Of a stretch of DNA of 64,000 bases, positions 26,522 to 35,964 are shown one piece after another (position 1 is the stretch's first letter; each line of letters begins with the position of its first letter). Made by a program: the position numbers and the translations under genes. Location: positions 186,001 to 250,000 of the forward strand of contig CAVXTQ010000008.1 of NCBI GenBank assembly GCA_963764675.1, given 5' to 3'. The notes beneath the pieces were generated by a model that worked only from the letters and a program-made list of their open reading frames with translations, made no database searches and was not told the origin of the DNA. This DNA comes from Acidiferrum sp963764675. GTDB taxonomy: Bacteria; Acidobacteriota; Terriglobia; Acidiferrales; UBA7541.

Positions 26522-26973
26522 AGGCAAGCGGTTACGTTCTCGGGCTGCTGCTCGCCCTGTTCATCACCGGCGTCCCCTACGCCATCCGCGTGAACTGGTC
26601 CACGCTCGGTCCTCACTGGGCGAAAGCGGCCGCATTATTCGTTCCCGATGCTCGCACCGAAGGCGATCACGTCATCACGCGCACCGCCGACGTCACCATC
26701 ACCTCGCAATGTTCTGGCGCGGAAAACATCCAGATCTTCTCGATGCTCTTCGCCACCGTTTTCCTCATGAACTGGAAGCGCATGCAATCCTGGAAGTCCG
26801 TTTTGGTCTATCTTTCCGCGCTCGCCGTCCTAGCGCTCATCAATCTCGCGCGCATCATCACCATCGTCGTCCGCGCCAAAGAAACCCACTACGGCCTGAC
26901 CAACACGCTAGCCCTGATCGTCCTGATCCTCCTAGTCTGGAAGGTAAAATGGCTACGCCCAGCGCAAGCGTAG
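26518..26973 (+). CDS. Short exosortase/archaeosortase-family protein
   Basis: A 151-aa integral membrane protein with four or so TM helices. It carries the transpeptidase signature of the exosortase family: Cys65 in SQCSGAENIQ, and Arg112 in the NLARIITIV helix (NxxR). His124 is a third candidate, though its spacing is closer than in EpsH. Family members process and sort C-terminal TM signals. At half the length of classical EpsH it is a minimal version. The ATG overlaps the stop of the putative substrate, so it probably serves that one protein. Confidence 0.85.
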   Translation: MKASGYVLGLLLALFITGVPYAIRVNWSTLGPHWAKAAALFVPDARTEGDHVITRTADVTITSQCSGAENIQIFSMLFATVFLMNWKRMQSWKSVLVYLSALAVLALINLARIITIVVRAKETHYGLTNTLALIVLILLVWKVKWLRPAQA

Positions 26974-26983
26974 CCACGTCGTC

Positions 26984-27008
26984 GTAGGGGAGGGGCTCAG
27001 CCCCTCCC
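26984..27008 (+). repeat. GTAGG-headed palindromic element, copy 2 (variant stem)
   Basis: Again 25 nt with the GTAGG head, but with a different stem: GGGAGGGGCT (26988-26997) pairs with AGCCCCTCCC (26999-27008). The stem sequence differs from copy 1 while the pairing is kept. It is located 11 bp after the exosortase stop. Confidence 0.65.
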
Positions 27009-27222
27009 GAGCCAGCGCGCCTTGCCACAAATCCCAATCCGTCGACCGAAGCAGGGTACCCACCCTTGGTCTTTGAAGGTGGGTCTTGCCTTCTCTCTCG
27101 CAAGCTCAAATTAACGTTTCCAAATAGGTGCTGTACGAGACATACAGCGCGAAAACAATCGTGCAGAGTCATGGTCACCTGGATTCTGAATTTTGGGAGT
27201 CTCGGGAACGGAGGACTACATC

Positions 27223-27504
27223 ATGCGAATCATAAATCGATGCATCGGCTCACTATTCTTGGCCGCCGCCATTGTCGCACCAGCCCTAATCGTGGCCGAA
27301 GCCAGCGCTCAAGAGGCTAGCGTACAGGTCCGGGTCTACGATTCCCACCACGGTGACTATCACAACTGGGACGACCGCGAAGACCGCGCCTACCGCAGTT
27401 ATCTAGGGGAACAGCACCGGGAGTATCGCGACTACAACCACCAAAACCACAAAGTGCAGCGAAACTACTGGAATTGGCGCCACAGTCACCCCGATCACGA
27501 TTAG
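27223..27504 (+). CDS. Small exported tyrosine/histidine-rich protein, paralogue 2
   Basis: A 93-aa protein with a cleavable signal peptide (ending EASAQ). The mature region is rich in Tyr, His, Asp and Trp (DSHHGDYHNWDDRED, then RNYWNWRHSHPDHD). It is similar to the product of 18779-19027: both have a DYHxW block and an NYWxWRH ending. The start at 27223 follows GGAGGAC; the shared leader ATTTTGGGAGTC is at 27190-27201. Function is unknown. A cell-envelope role is likely from export. Confidence 0.75.
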   Translation: MRIINRCIGSLFLAAAIVAPALIVAEASAQEASVQVRVYDSHHGDYHNWDDREDRAYRSYLGEQHREYRDYNHQNHKVQRNYWNWRHSHPDHD

Positions 27505-27630
27505 GAACAGGGGCGCCACAAGCGCGAGAGAACTCATTGGCCCAACGCTCGGTTGCGTCATCAGCAACCGTGCGTTGAGATCTTTCTCGGTCCCTTCCGC
27601 GACCATCCCTTAGCGCAGCCGCACGCTTGT

Positions 27631-27655
27631 GTAGGCGCCGGGCTTCAGCCCGGCG
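27631..27655 (+). repeat. GTAGG-headed palindromic element, copy 3
   Basis: This copy is identical over 25 nt to 23615-23639. It lies between the small exported protein gene and the oxidase gene. Confidence 0.75.
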
Positions 27656-27829
27656 ATTCTTCCCCGCGTAGGATTCGCGCCTCACGCATCATGCTCCCCC
27701 GCGCCACTGAAGGGGAGGGGCTTGCCTCTTCGCTTCTTCTCTCTTGAATTTCCGGTCGAAATGGGATGTATTGAGCACTGCGCTTGCTGGTCGACGTCTC
27801 GACCGGTCGGGTGCTCCCCGAAAACGGCC

Positions 27830-29575
27830 ATGGTTACCCACGATAGCGGCGCCAACGCTCCAGAAGCACCGCACCGCGGCTTTCTGCGCCGCTACGTCTT
27901 CCGCACCAATCACAAAGCCATCGGCCTGCAATACCTTTGGCTGGCGCTGTTTAGCGTTTTCGTCGGCATGCTCATGTCGCTGGTGATGCGCATCCACCTG
28001 GTCTGGCCGGGAGCGCAACTCCCACTGTTCTCAGGTTTTGGAAGCACGCCGGAGCGGTACGCCGCGCTCACGCTGCTGCATGGCTCGCTGATGGTCTTCA
28101 TGGTCTTGACCGCGGCGCCGCAAGCCGGCTTGGGAAGCTACTTGCTGCCCATGCAGATCGGCGCGCGAGACATGGCCTTCCCAACGCTGAACATGCTGGC
28201 GTTCTGGGCTACCGCCGTTTCACTGCTGGGTGTCACCGCGGCGTTCTTCATCCAGCCCCGGGCTGGAATCACGCTGTGGGCCGCGAGCGTCGCGCTCTTC
28301 TTCGCCGCGTCCCTCGCCAACTCCCTCAACTTCAGCGTCACTACCATCGACCTGCGCGCGATGGGCATGACCCTTCCGCGTCTGCCGATCACCGTGTGGG
28401 CCTGGTTTCTCAATGCCATTCTCGGCATGCTGATTTTCAGTATCCTGCTCGCCGCCTGCGTGTACCTGCTCGCCGATCGCGTCCTGGGCACGCACTTTTT
28501 CTCCGCGGCTGGTTTCCTCGCTAGCGTGCCGCTGTCCTCGCAACAAAGCGAATTCCTGGCCGTGTGGCACCGGCTGTTTTGGTTTTTCGCGCAGGCGCAA
28601 GTCTACGTCGCTATGCTTCCGTGCTTCGGAATCGCCACGCATCTTCTGTCTACGTTTTCGCGCAAACCCGTCTGGGCCCATCGCGCGGTTGTGCTAGCGC
28701 TATGTGGAGTCGGGCTGCTCGGCTTCTGCGTCTGGGGACAGCACATATTCGCCAGCGGCATGAATCCCTACTCGCCGCTCGTTTTCTCTCTCCTGGCGTC
28801 TTCGCTGGGCTTGCCCGCAGCAATTCTAGTGATGAGCTGGTTCGGCACTCTGTGGAACGCCAAGATCCGGCTAACCACCTCGATGCTGTTTGCCCTAGGT
28901 TTCGTGTCGCTGTTTCTTTCTGGCGGTCTTTCCGGATTGCTGGTCGTGCGGCACGACATAACCACGGCCGCGGCCAACGACGATTTCGTCACCGGCCATT
29001 TTCACTTGGTGATGGGAGTCGCCGCCACTTTCGCGATGCTCGGCGCTTTGTTTTTCTGGTTCCCCAAGATGTTTGGCCGTTGCCTTGATGAGCGTCTCGG
29101 CAAAATTCATTTCTGGCTTACCTTTGCCGGCGTCTACTGTGTCTTCATGCCGATGCACTGGTTGGGGCTGATCGCGCACTCCGGAGTCCTGCCGGAAAAT
29201 CCTCACGCTGTTTTTACCGCGGTTCCTTTCCTGCAGTCGTTCGTCACCATTGCGATTCTCTTCACTACCGCCGTGCAAGTGTTCTTCGTCGCCAACTTCG
29301 TACGCAGCTTGCGCCGCGTCGCAGAACCCGTACTGGCGAATCCGTGGCGCGCCGCCACTCTGGAATGGTCGCTGCCGTCGCCGCCCGCGCTCGAGAATTT
29401 CACGGCTGGCGAACCTCTGGTGTATCGTGGAGCTTACGAGTTTGGGTTGTCACACTCTCGCGAAGACTTCGTGCCGCAGCACCTCCCGCCCACGGCCAAC
29501 GAACTCCGCGCGAAGTCTCAAACGATACATGGCGCGTCCGTTCCGCCCACCACGCGACCCGCCGAGGCCGGATAA
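27830..29575 (+). CDS. Heme-copper oxidase subunit I homologue lacking two CuB histidines
   Basis: A 581-aa protein with about 12 TM helices, homologous to cytochrome c oxidase subunit I. The low-spin heme ligands are present (His84 in LLHGSLM; His392 in GHFHLV), as is the high-spin heme ligand His390. Of the copper ligands, the usual HPEVY is AQAQVY (Gln255; Tyr259 kept), and the usual HH pair is Gln304-His305 (VWGQHIF). So two of three CuB histidines are Gln. The ATG at 27830 was chosen; 27722 is the longest frame. Subunit III follows 15 bp later; no subunit II is seen here. It may be a non-canonical oxidase or NO/electron-transfer paralogue. Confidence 0.85.
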   Translation: MVTHDSGANAPEAPHRGFLRRYVFRTNHKAIGLQYLWLALFSVFVGMLMSLVMRIHLVWPGAQLPLFSGFGSTPERYAALTLLHGSLMVFMVLTAAPQAGLGSYLLPMQIGARDMAFPTLNMLAFWATAVSLLGVTAAFFIQPRAGITLWAASVALFFAASLANSLNFSVTTIDLRAMGMTLPRLPITVWAWFLNAILGMLIFSILLAACVYLLADRVLGTHFFSAAGFLASVPLSSQQSEFLAVWHRLFWFFAQAQVYVAMLPCFGIATHLLSTFSRKPVWAHRAVVLALCGVGLLGFCVWGQHIFASGMNPYSPLVFSLLASSLGLPAAILVMSWFGTLWNAKIRLTTSMLFALGFVSLFLSGGLSGLLVVRHDITTAAANDDFVTGHFHLVMGVAATFAMLGALFFWFPKMFGRCLDERLGKIHFWLTFAGVYCVFMPMHWLGLIAHSGVLPENPHAVFTAVPFLQSFVTIAILFTTAVQVFFVANFVRSLRRVAEPVLANPWRAATLEWSLPSPPALENFTAGEPLVYRGAYEFGLSHSREDFVPQHLPPTANELRAKSQTIHGASVPPTTRPAEAG

Positions 29576-29590
29576 CCACGAAAGAGGACC

Positions 29591-30259
29591 ATGCCCGGGA
29601 CCAGGGAAATCCAGGAAATCGAGATCATCATTGAAGATATCGGTGGAGGTGGTGGAAACCAGCCGCCCGCCGGCGGGGATGGCGGCGATGACGACCGCAA
29701 CAAACGCCGCTGGCCCGAACCTCCCTCAGCGCGCCGCTACTACACCGCCATCGGCCTGGGTCTCGTTTCCATCTTTATGTTCTTTATGGCGCTGACTGCC
29801 GCTTTCCTCGTCCGCAAAGCCAGCACGGACTGGGTGCCTGTGCATCTGCCCGTGGTGATCTGGGTCAACACGGTGATTCTGCTCGCCAGCAGCGCCACGT
29901 TGGAGTTTGCTCGGAAGCGGCTAGCAAGTAACGACCTGGGCGGCTTCCGCATGTTGTGGCGCATCACTACGGTTCTTGGCATTTTGTTTCTGGCCGGACA
30001 GCTCGTCGCCTGGCGTCAACTTGTGGCGCAAGGCATCTACGTGGCAGTGAATCCTGCTAGCAGCTTCTTCTATATCTTCACCGCCGCGCACGGCTTGCAT
30101 ATCATTGGCGGCGTGGCGGCGCTCTTCTACGTGCTGTTCCGCGCGTTTGAAAAAACGAGCCTCTCGCGAACGCTCGCTGCCGAAATCACGTCCTACTACT
30201 GGCATTTCATGGATGGCCTGTGGATTTTCCTGCTCGCGCTTTTGTATGCCGGGAGTTAG
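29591..30259 (+). CDS. Heme-copper oxidase subunit III
   Basis: A 222-aa membrane protein of the cytochrome c oxidase subunit III family. A cytoplasmic N-terminus with acidic and Gly-rich text (IIEDIGGGGGNQPP) precedes five TM helices. Conserved text includes FFYIFTAAHGLHIIGG and the terminal YYWHFMDGLWIFLLALLY with its WHF-x-D signature. It is 15 bp after the subunit I gene, so the two are co-expressed. The subunit does not bind metals; it helps proton uptake and stability. Confidence 0.88.
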   Translation: MPGTREIQEIEIIIEDIGGGGGNQPPAGGDGGDDDRNKRRWPEPPSARRYYTAIGLGLVSIFMFFMALTAAFLVRKASTDWVPVHLPVVIWVNTVILLASSATLEFARKRLASNDLGGFRMLWRITTVLGILFLAGQLVAWRQLVAQGIYVAVNPASSFFYIFTAAHGLHIIGGVAALFYVLFRAFEKTSLSRTLAAEITSYYWHFMDGLWIFLLALLYAGS

Positions 30260-30305
30260 GTGCGGTTCCTCGGGAAGACGCTCGGCCGATTGTGTAGGCC
30301 CTGAG

Positions 30306-31445
30306 TCAGCAGTGCAGAAAATCGGCGATCGTTCCGGTCACGCGAGCGATCTGTTCGGCGCGCAACTCGGGATACATCGGCAGCGAGAGCACTTCCTGCG
30401 CTGCGCGCTCGGCATGCGGAAAGTCGCCAGGTTTGTGTCCTAGAGATGCGTACAGCGGCTGCAAATGCAGCGGCACCGGATAGTAGACCGAACTCCCGAT
30501 GTTCCGTTCGCTCAACGCGCGCTGTAGAGCGTCGCGCTTCTCGACGCGAATCGTGTATTGATGGAATGCGTGCTCGTAGCCTTCCGGTGCGACGGGCGGC
30601 ATGACGCCTGGGATCTGCGAAAGCTGCCGCGTGTACTCCGCCGCATGAGATTGCCGCGCGCGCTGCCAGTCCGCGAGGTGCCGCAGCTTCACGCGCAGAA
30701 TCGCGGCTTGTAGTTCGTCCAGGCGGCTGTTCAAGCCTGGTTCGCTGCTGACGTACTTTGCCGTTTGCCCATGATTCCGCAGCGTGCGCAAGCGAGCGGC
30801 GATTTCCGCGGAGTTCGTGACCACCATACCCGCATCGCCGTACGCCCCCAAGTTTTTCGTCGGATAAAAACTAAGACACGCGATGTCGCCGAGCGAGCCG
30901 GTGCGGCGGCCTTTGTAGGCTGCGCCAATGGCCTGCGCATTGTCTTCGATGACCGGAAAATTGCGCGTTCGCGCGAACGACATGATGGGATCCATGTCGG
31001 CAGACAGCCCGTAAAGATGGACAGCTACGATCGCGCGGGTTCGCGGAGTCACGCGGCGCTCGAGTTCGGCGGGGTGAATGTTGTAGGTGGTGGGATGAAT
31101 GTCGGCGAAGACGGGTTTTGCGCCGAGCGCGCTCACCGCGCTTCCCGTCGCGACGAACGTGAAGGGCGGCAGGAGGACCTCGTCGCCAGAGCCTACGCCG
31201 CAGGCGCGGAGCGCCAGAATCAGTGCGTCGGTGCCAGAGGCGACGCCAACACCGTGCGCCACACCGCAGAGCTGGGCGATTTCTTGTTCGAATGCGGCGC
31301 CTTCGCGCCCCAGCACGAATTGTTGGGAAGCCAGGACCCGATCCACAGCTTCGCGGATTTCCCCCGCGATGGCCGCGTATTGCGAGGCCAGGTCGAGTTG
31401 CGGTACCGGTTCGTGTGCGGCTGCCGCGAGTGGATTCGCACCCAT
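30306..31445 (-). CDS. DegT/DnrJ/EryC1/StrS aminotransferase
   Basis: A 379-aa PLP-dependent sugar aminotransferase. The start at 31445 (MGANPLAAAAHEP) is preferred over 31493. The binding motif for PLP is visible: GTDALILAL (phosphate side), VIEDNAQAIGA (Asp near the ring) and Lys197 in SFYPTKNLGAYGDAG. Near the C-terminus SVYYPVPLHLQPLY forms the substrate-side loop. Such enzymes aminate 3- or 4-keto nucleotide sugars for surface glycans. The gene stands alone, so the sugar cannot be told. Confidence 0.93.
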   Translation of the reverse strand: MGANPLAAAAHEPVPQLDLASQYAAIAGEIREAVDRVLASQQFVLGREGAAFEQEIAQLCGVAHGVGVASGTDALILALRACGVGSGDEVLLPPFTFVATGSAVSALGAKPVFADIHPTTYNIHPAELERRVTPRTRAIVAVHLYGLSADMDPIMSFARTRNFPVIEDNAQAIGAAYKGRRTGSLGDIACLSFYPTKNLGAYGDAGMVVTNSAEIAARLRTLRNHGQTAKYVSSEPGLNSRLDELQAAILRVKLRHLADWQRARQSHAAEYTRQLSQIPGVMPPVAPEGYEHAFHQYTIRVEKRDALQRALSERNIGSSVYYPVPLHLQPLYASLGHKPGDFPHAERAAQEVLSLPMYPELRAEQIARVTGTIADFLHC

Positions 31446-31981
31446 AGTGGCAGTGTAGCGCAAATTCCTGCGGGGTCTTCCTCGATTCGCCAAGTGATCT
31501 CAGGGAAACAATCCCAGGAAGCTGATCGCTCGCTTCATTCGGGATGACCATTTATCCACCGGACAGCGCGAAGCCGCCGAGGGCGAAACATTCAACGCGA
31601 AGGGCCGTTCAGCAGAACCGTGAATGAACTGGAGGGCGAGGGGCACGAATTCGGTGCATCAGCAGCGGAGACATGTAGGCCAGAAAATCTAAAATGCCTA
31701 AATTCGTTCTAAATGATCCTGAAAAACGTAGATAGCCACAGTTCGATTTGAAAAAACAGTAGATTGCGTTGCGGTGTTGCCAATCGACGAACCCGGACCG
31801 CCACGCAAACCCCGAAGGACTTGGGGTTTAACGGGATGGTTATCGGATACGCAACCCCAACGTTTGTGGGTATTTACGTGCAGTCGTTCTTCCCGCAAGG
31901 TTGTATTTTCCGGGGGAAGTTACGGCCGCAGACGGTTTCGATCGATTCGAAAATACCAGGGTTGCGAACAATGGAGGGGGC
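31446..31981. other. 536-bp intergenic region upstream of the Oar-like receptor
   Basis: No supported gene. The part 31690-31760 is AT-rich compared with its surroundings and is the likely promoter region for the large receptor gene, but no single -35/-10 pair stands out. GGAGGGGG directly before the ATG at 31982 is the ribosome site. Confidence 0.4.
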
Positions 31982-34900
31982 ATGAAGGACTCTAGCGTGG
32001 GCATGGTGCGTTTGGGAGTTCAAGCTCGACCGGGGGAAGTGGACAGAGCGGTGCGAGATGGCGCATGGCGCGGAGTGGGGCGATGCCTGCGGGCCTTGAT
32101 GGCGGTGGCCGTGCTCCTGGGGTGCCTCGCTGTGGGGGCGAAAGGGCAAGATGTCTCGTCAGTCACCGGGACGGTGGTAGACAAGACGGGCGGGGCGGTT
32201 TCCGACGCAGACGTGAAGTTGACGGACACGCGTACAGGTGCGGCGTACGAGTCCAAAACGGGGAGTTTTGGAGCCTACCTGTTCTCGAGGGTAACCGCGG
32301 GGCCGGGATACACCTTGTCGATCAGCAAGGCGGGTTTCAAGACGGTGACGATTTCGAACGTGACGCTGGCGGTGACGGAGACAGCGACGTACGACGTAAC
32401 ACTGGAACTCGGCGATGTCTCGCAGACCGTACAGGTGAATGCAAGCGGCGGAGCGACACTAAACACTACGGACGCGGCGATTGGAAACGATATCGATACG
32501 CGACAGATTGCGGAATTGCCGAGTTTGTTTCGAACCAGCGCGGCGGCGCTGCTAACGCTGGCGCCTGGTGTAATCGCCGCAGACGACGCGGGACACGAGG
32601 CCGACAGTCAACTGGGTTCGGTGACGGGCTCACGAGCCGACCAGGGGAATATTACGTTGGACGGTCTGGACGTGAACGACGAAACGATTGGCCAAGCGTT
32701 TACGGCTGTCGGCTCGGCGCCCATCGACGCGATCGATGAGGTGCATACAACGGTAGGGCAGCCGGGCGCGGCGTTTGGGAGGAGCAGTGGTGGCCAAATC
32801 AACCTGGTGACCAAGAGCGGTTCGAACAATTTTCACGGCTCGCTACACGAATACAACCGCAATACGATCTTTGCGGCCAACGATTTCTTCAACAACAAGG
32901 CGGGAATCGCGCGACAACCGGTGAACCGCAATCAGTTTGGCGGAAGCGTTGGCGGACCGGTTCTGAAGGACAAGCTGTTCTTCTTCTTCAACTATGAAGG
33001 GCGCCGAGACGCTATCGCCACGCAAGTGGAGCAAATCGTTCCAAACGCGACATTCCGTTCCGGGCAGCTGAACTACGTGGACGTGAACGGAAACATTAAG
33101 ACGACGACAACTGCGCAATTGCAATCCATCGATCCGCAGGGAGTGGGAGCGGATGCGGCGTTTCTAGCATTTATTGATTCGCGCTATCCAGTGGGGAACG
33201 ATCCGTCACTGGGCGACGGCCTGAACACGTCCGGATTCCTATTCAACACGCCCACGCACATCCGAGACAACATCTATACGGGGAGACTGGATTACACCCT
33301 GACTTCCAAGCACAAGTTATTTGCCCGATTGCAAAGAGACCGGTTTACGGACGATGACAGCACTAACGTGCTGCCGCAGTTTCCGTCGGACCCCCATCCG
33401 CAGATCACTGACATTGACCACGACCGTTCGTGGGTTATCGGGGAAACCTGGTTCGTCTCCAAGAACGTCGTGAACCAGGCCTATGCCGGGCTAACAAGGC
33501 AAGTGTTCGCCACGCCCGTAAATTTCGCTCCGACCGCGCCCAACTTTTTCTCGACGAGTCTGATCTCGAATCCTTACGCAGACATCCGCGGGCAAAGCCG
33601 CGACGTGGGAGTGCCGGAGATTCGCGATGACCTGACGTATCAGCATGGGAACCATTCCTTCACCTTTGGCACGGACATCAAGCCGATCCGCGTCAACTCG
33701 ACAAACCAATCGGACGTGAATTTCGTAAGCATCGGAATCGATAACGGCAGCAGCCTAAATGCGCTGGATCCTTCGACGCGGCCCGTGGACATGTCCAGCG
33801 ATCAGGCAGCGCAGGCGGAATGGGATCGAGCATTCACACTCCTGCTCGGAAGGTACAATCAAACGAATTCCCAGTTTGCCTACGACAAAACGGGCAACGT
33901 GCTGCCTCCCTATTCGTTGACCCACCGAGATTTTCATTACAACGAATATGAATTCTATGCCCAGGACAGTTGGAAAGTGCGGCGGGACCTGACGCTGACG
34001 TACGGCTTGCGCTGGCAATACCACAGCGTGCCGTTTGAAGCAAATGGGCTGGAGTCGGTAGCCACTGAGAATATCAGTGACATTTTTCCGGTGCGGGTTG
34101 CCGCAGCGGCCGCCGGGGTTGCCGGGAATGCCGCTGCCCCGCTGGTGAGCTACGAATTGGGCGGGCCTGCGAATAATGGGCCGGGCTACTACAAGCCTAG
34201 CTACAAGGATCTCGGGCCGAGGCTGGGAATTGCGTATTCACCTTCATTCACAACCGGGTTACTGGGGGCGATTTTTGGCGACCGGAAGACGACAGTCCGC
34301 GCAGGCGGGGCAATCGTCTACGACCGGGTTTTGAGCACCCTGAGCTTCGAATTGGACGAGCAGACATTCTTGTTCGATTCGAGTCCGGTTTTGAACTATG
34401 GAGGCAGCGATCCGACGACGGCGTTATTGACCAGCCCGAGATTCACCTCGCTGACCGCGCCACCGCCCGGCCCGGCGGTGCCGGCGGTTACACCGCGCCC
34501 CATCACGCCGAACGTAGACAGCACGGGAGCACCAGTTGGACTGGCTAATGGAGGATTCCCAAGCTTTCTGCAGTTTGACAAGAACTTTAAGACACCCTAC
34601 TCGGATACGTTTTCGTTTGGCGTGCAACGGGAATTGCCGGGAAACCTGATCATTGAAGTGGATTATTTCGGCCGCCTGGGACGCAGGCTGTCCGCCGACG
34701 GTGACGCGGCCCAAACGCTAAACTTCAAGGATGCGGGCTCGGGGCAACTGCTTAAGGATGCATTCGGAAAGCTGCAAGCGCAGGTGCAGTCGGGAGCGCC
34801 GATTACGCCGCAGCCGTGGTTCGAGAATCAATTGCAGGCAGCAACCGGTGTGTCATGCCCGGCAATCAATGCCTTTTTTGGCGTTCCGGGCACAACGTGT

Positions 34901-35857
34901 ACGCAGTTCGTCGGCGAAGGACTGTCTAACTTCGTTGGGGTTGGGGACCTTTCCAGCACGATTTTGGTGCTGAGTCAGATCGGGGTACTCAACCCAAACA
35001 CGGCGCTGTACGCGCAGACCGGAGCGAATGGATACATCGGAAACTATTCCTCGTCTTCGTACAACGGGATGCTGTTGAGCCTGAAGAAGCGGTACTCGAA
35101 CAACTTGATTCTGGATTTTGACTACACGTATTCACACTCGATCGACAACCAATCGAACATAACCAACGACCTAAATCAGTTCCCGGGAACGGGACAGGGG
35201 TTGATTTGCGACCTGACGAACCTGAGAACGTGCCGCGCGGATTCACTTTTCGATGTGCGGCACAACATCAGCGCGAACTATGTGTACGACCTGCCGGTAG
35301 GGCGCGGGCAGCGATTTCTGAGCAGCCCAAGTGGGTGGGTGAACGCGGTTCTGGGCGGATGGACGACCTCGGGAATCGTAAGATATCGAACTGGGTTTCC
35401 GTTCACCACGCATACTGGTACTTTCCCCATCAACTTTACGCAAGACGCGCCGGCAGTGTTCAACGGCGACCAGCAAGCCGTGAAGCAGGGAATTCACACC
35501 GATCCCACCACTGGGGCGATTCAGTTCTTCGCGAGCCAGACGGCGGCGCTGGGAGCATTCAGCTTCCCGTTCGGCGGAGGCACCGGCACTCGTAACCCGG
35601 TCCACGGGCCGGATTTTGTGAACGTAGACATCGCCGTGGCGAAGAATTTCAAGATGCCGTGGTCCGAACATCAAACACTGCAATTCCGGTGGGAGGCGTT
35701 CAACGTGTTCAATCATGTCGACTTCGCGGTTCCGGGAGATCCGACCTCACTGGATAACTCCAACAACATTCTGCTTAACCCAGCAGCATTCGGAGTCATT
35801 ACGGCGACATCACATGATCCGCGGCAGATGCAGTTCTCGCTGCGGTACGACTTTTAG
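31982..35857 (+). CDS. Oar-like TonB-dependent receptor with carboxypeptidase-regulatory domain
   Basis: About 1291 aa from ATG 31982, with GGAGGGGG just upstream. A signal anchor and cleavage region (LMAVAVLLGCLAVGAKGQ) leads into a CarboxypepD_reg-like beta-sandwich (VTGTVVDKTGGAVSDADVKL). A plug domain follows (LDGLDVNDETIG, then GQINLVTKSG), then a large beta-barrel ending in the aromatic outer-membrane signal MQFSLRYDF. This class is greatly expanded in Acidobacteria and imports polymers or complexed nutrients using TonB energy. No substrate gene is adjacent, so the ligand is unknown. A strong terminator follows at 35888. Confidence 0.93.
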   Translation: MKDSSVGMVRLGVQARPGEVDRAVRDGAWRGVGRCLRALMAVAVLLGCLAVGAKGQDVSSVTGTVVDKTGGAVSDADVKLTDTRTGAAYESKTGSFGAYLFSRVTAGPGYTLSISKAGFKTVTISNVTLAVTETATYDVTLELGDVSQTVQVNASGGATLNTTDAAIGNDIDTRQIAELPSLFRTSAAALLTLAPGVIAADDAGHEADSQLGSVTGSRADQGNITLDGLDVNDETIGQAFTAVGSAPIDAIDEVHTTVGQPGAAFGRSSGGQINLVTKSGSNNFHGSLHEYNRNTIFAANDFFNNKAGIARQPVNRNQFGGSVGGPVLKDKLFFFFNYEGRRDAIATQVEQIVPNATFRSGQLNYVDVNGNIKTTTTAQLQSIDPQGVGADAAFLAFIDSRYPVGNDPSLGDGLNTSGFLFNTPTHIRDNIYTGRLDYTLTSKHKLFARLQRDRFTDDDSTNVLPQFPSDPHPQITDIDHDRSWVIGETWFVSKNVVNQAYAGLTRQVFATPVNFAPTAPNFFSTSLISNPYADIRGQSRDVGVPEIRDDLTYQHGNHSFTFGTDIKPIRVNSTNQSDVNFVSIGIDNGSSLNALDPSTRPVDMSSDQAAQAEWDRAFTLLLGRYNQTNSQFAYDKTGNVLPPYSLTHRDFHYNEYEFYAQDSWKVRRDLTLTYGLRWQYHSVPFEANGLESVATENISDIFPVRVAAAAAGVAGNAAAPLVSYELGGPANNGPGYYKPSYKDLGPRLGIAYSPSFTTGLLGAIFGDRKTTVRAGGAIVYDRVLSTLSFELDEQTFLFDSSPVLNYGGSDPTTALLTSPRFTSLTAPPPGPAVPAVTPRPITPNVDSTGAPVGLANGGFPSFLQFDKNFKTPYSDTFSFGVQRELPGNLIIEVDYFGRLGRRLSADGDAAQTLNFKDAGSGQLLKDAFGKLQAQVQSGAPITPQPWFENQLQAATGVSCPAINAFFGVPGTTCTQFVGEGLSNFVGVGDLSSTILVLSQIGVLNPNTALYAQTGANGYIGNYSSSSYNGMLLSLKKRYSNNLILDFDYTYSHSIDNQSNITNDLNQFPGTGQGLICDLTNLRTCRADSLFDVRHNISANYVYDLPVGRGQRFLSSPSGWVNAVLGGWTTSGIVRYRTGFPFTTHTGTFPINFTQDAPAVFNGDQQAVKQGIHTDPTTGAIQFFASQTAALGAFSFPFGGGTGTRNPVHGPDFVNVDIAVAKNFKMPWSEHQTLQFRWEAFNVFNHVDFAVPGDPTSLDNSNNILLNPAAFGVITATSHDPRQMQFSLRYDF

Positions 35858-35887
35858 CCGCGGGCTTTACAACCACAGTTGATGGCG

Positions 35888-35918
35888 AAACCCCGGCGCG
35901 AGCCGGGGTTTTGTTTTT
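35888..35918 (+). terminator. Intrinsic terminator after the Oar-like receptor
   Basis: AAACCCCGGC (35888-35897) and GCCGGGGTTT (35902-35911) form a 10-bp stem with a GCGA tetraloop, followed by TTGTTTTTC. It starts 31 bp after the receptor stop. Confidence 0.9.
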
Positions 35919-35964
35919 CTTGGGTAGCGAGACCAAATTCATCAGCGCGAGGTCTTGCAGGAAA

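Noticed and set aside
25607..26527. Long minus-strand open frame of ~306 codons over the proline-rich gene
   Set aside because: Its product is an Arg/Trp/Gly low-complexity shadow of the PPTTPP repeat; the plus-strand frame has a coherent domain and sorting tail.
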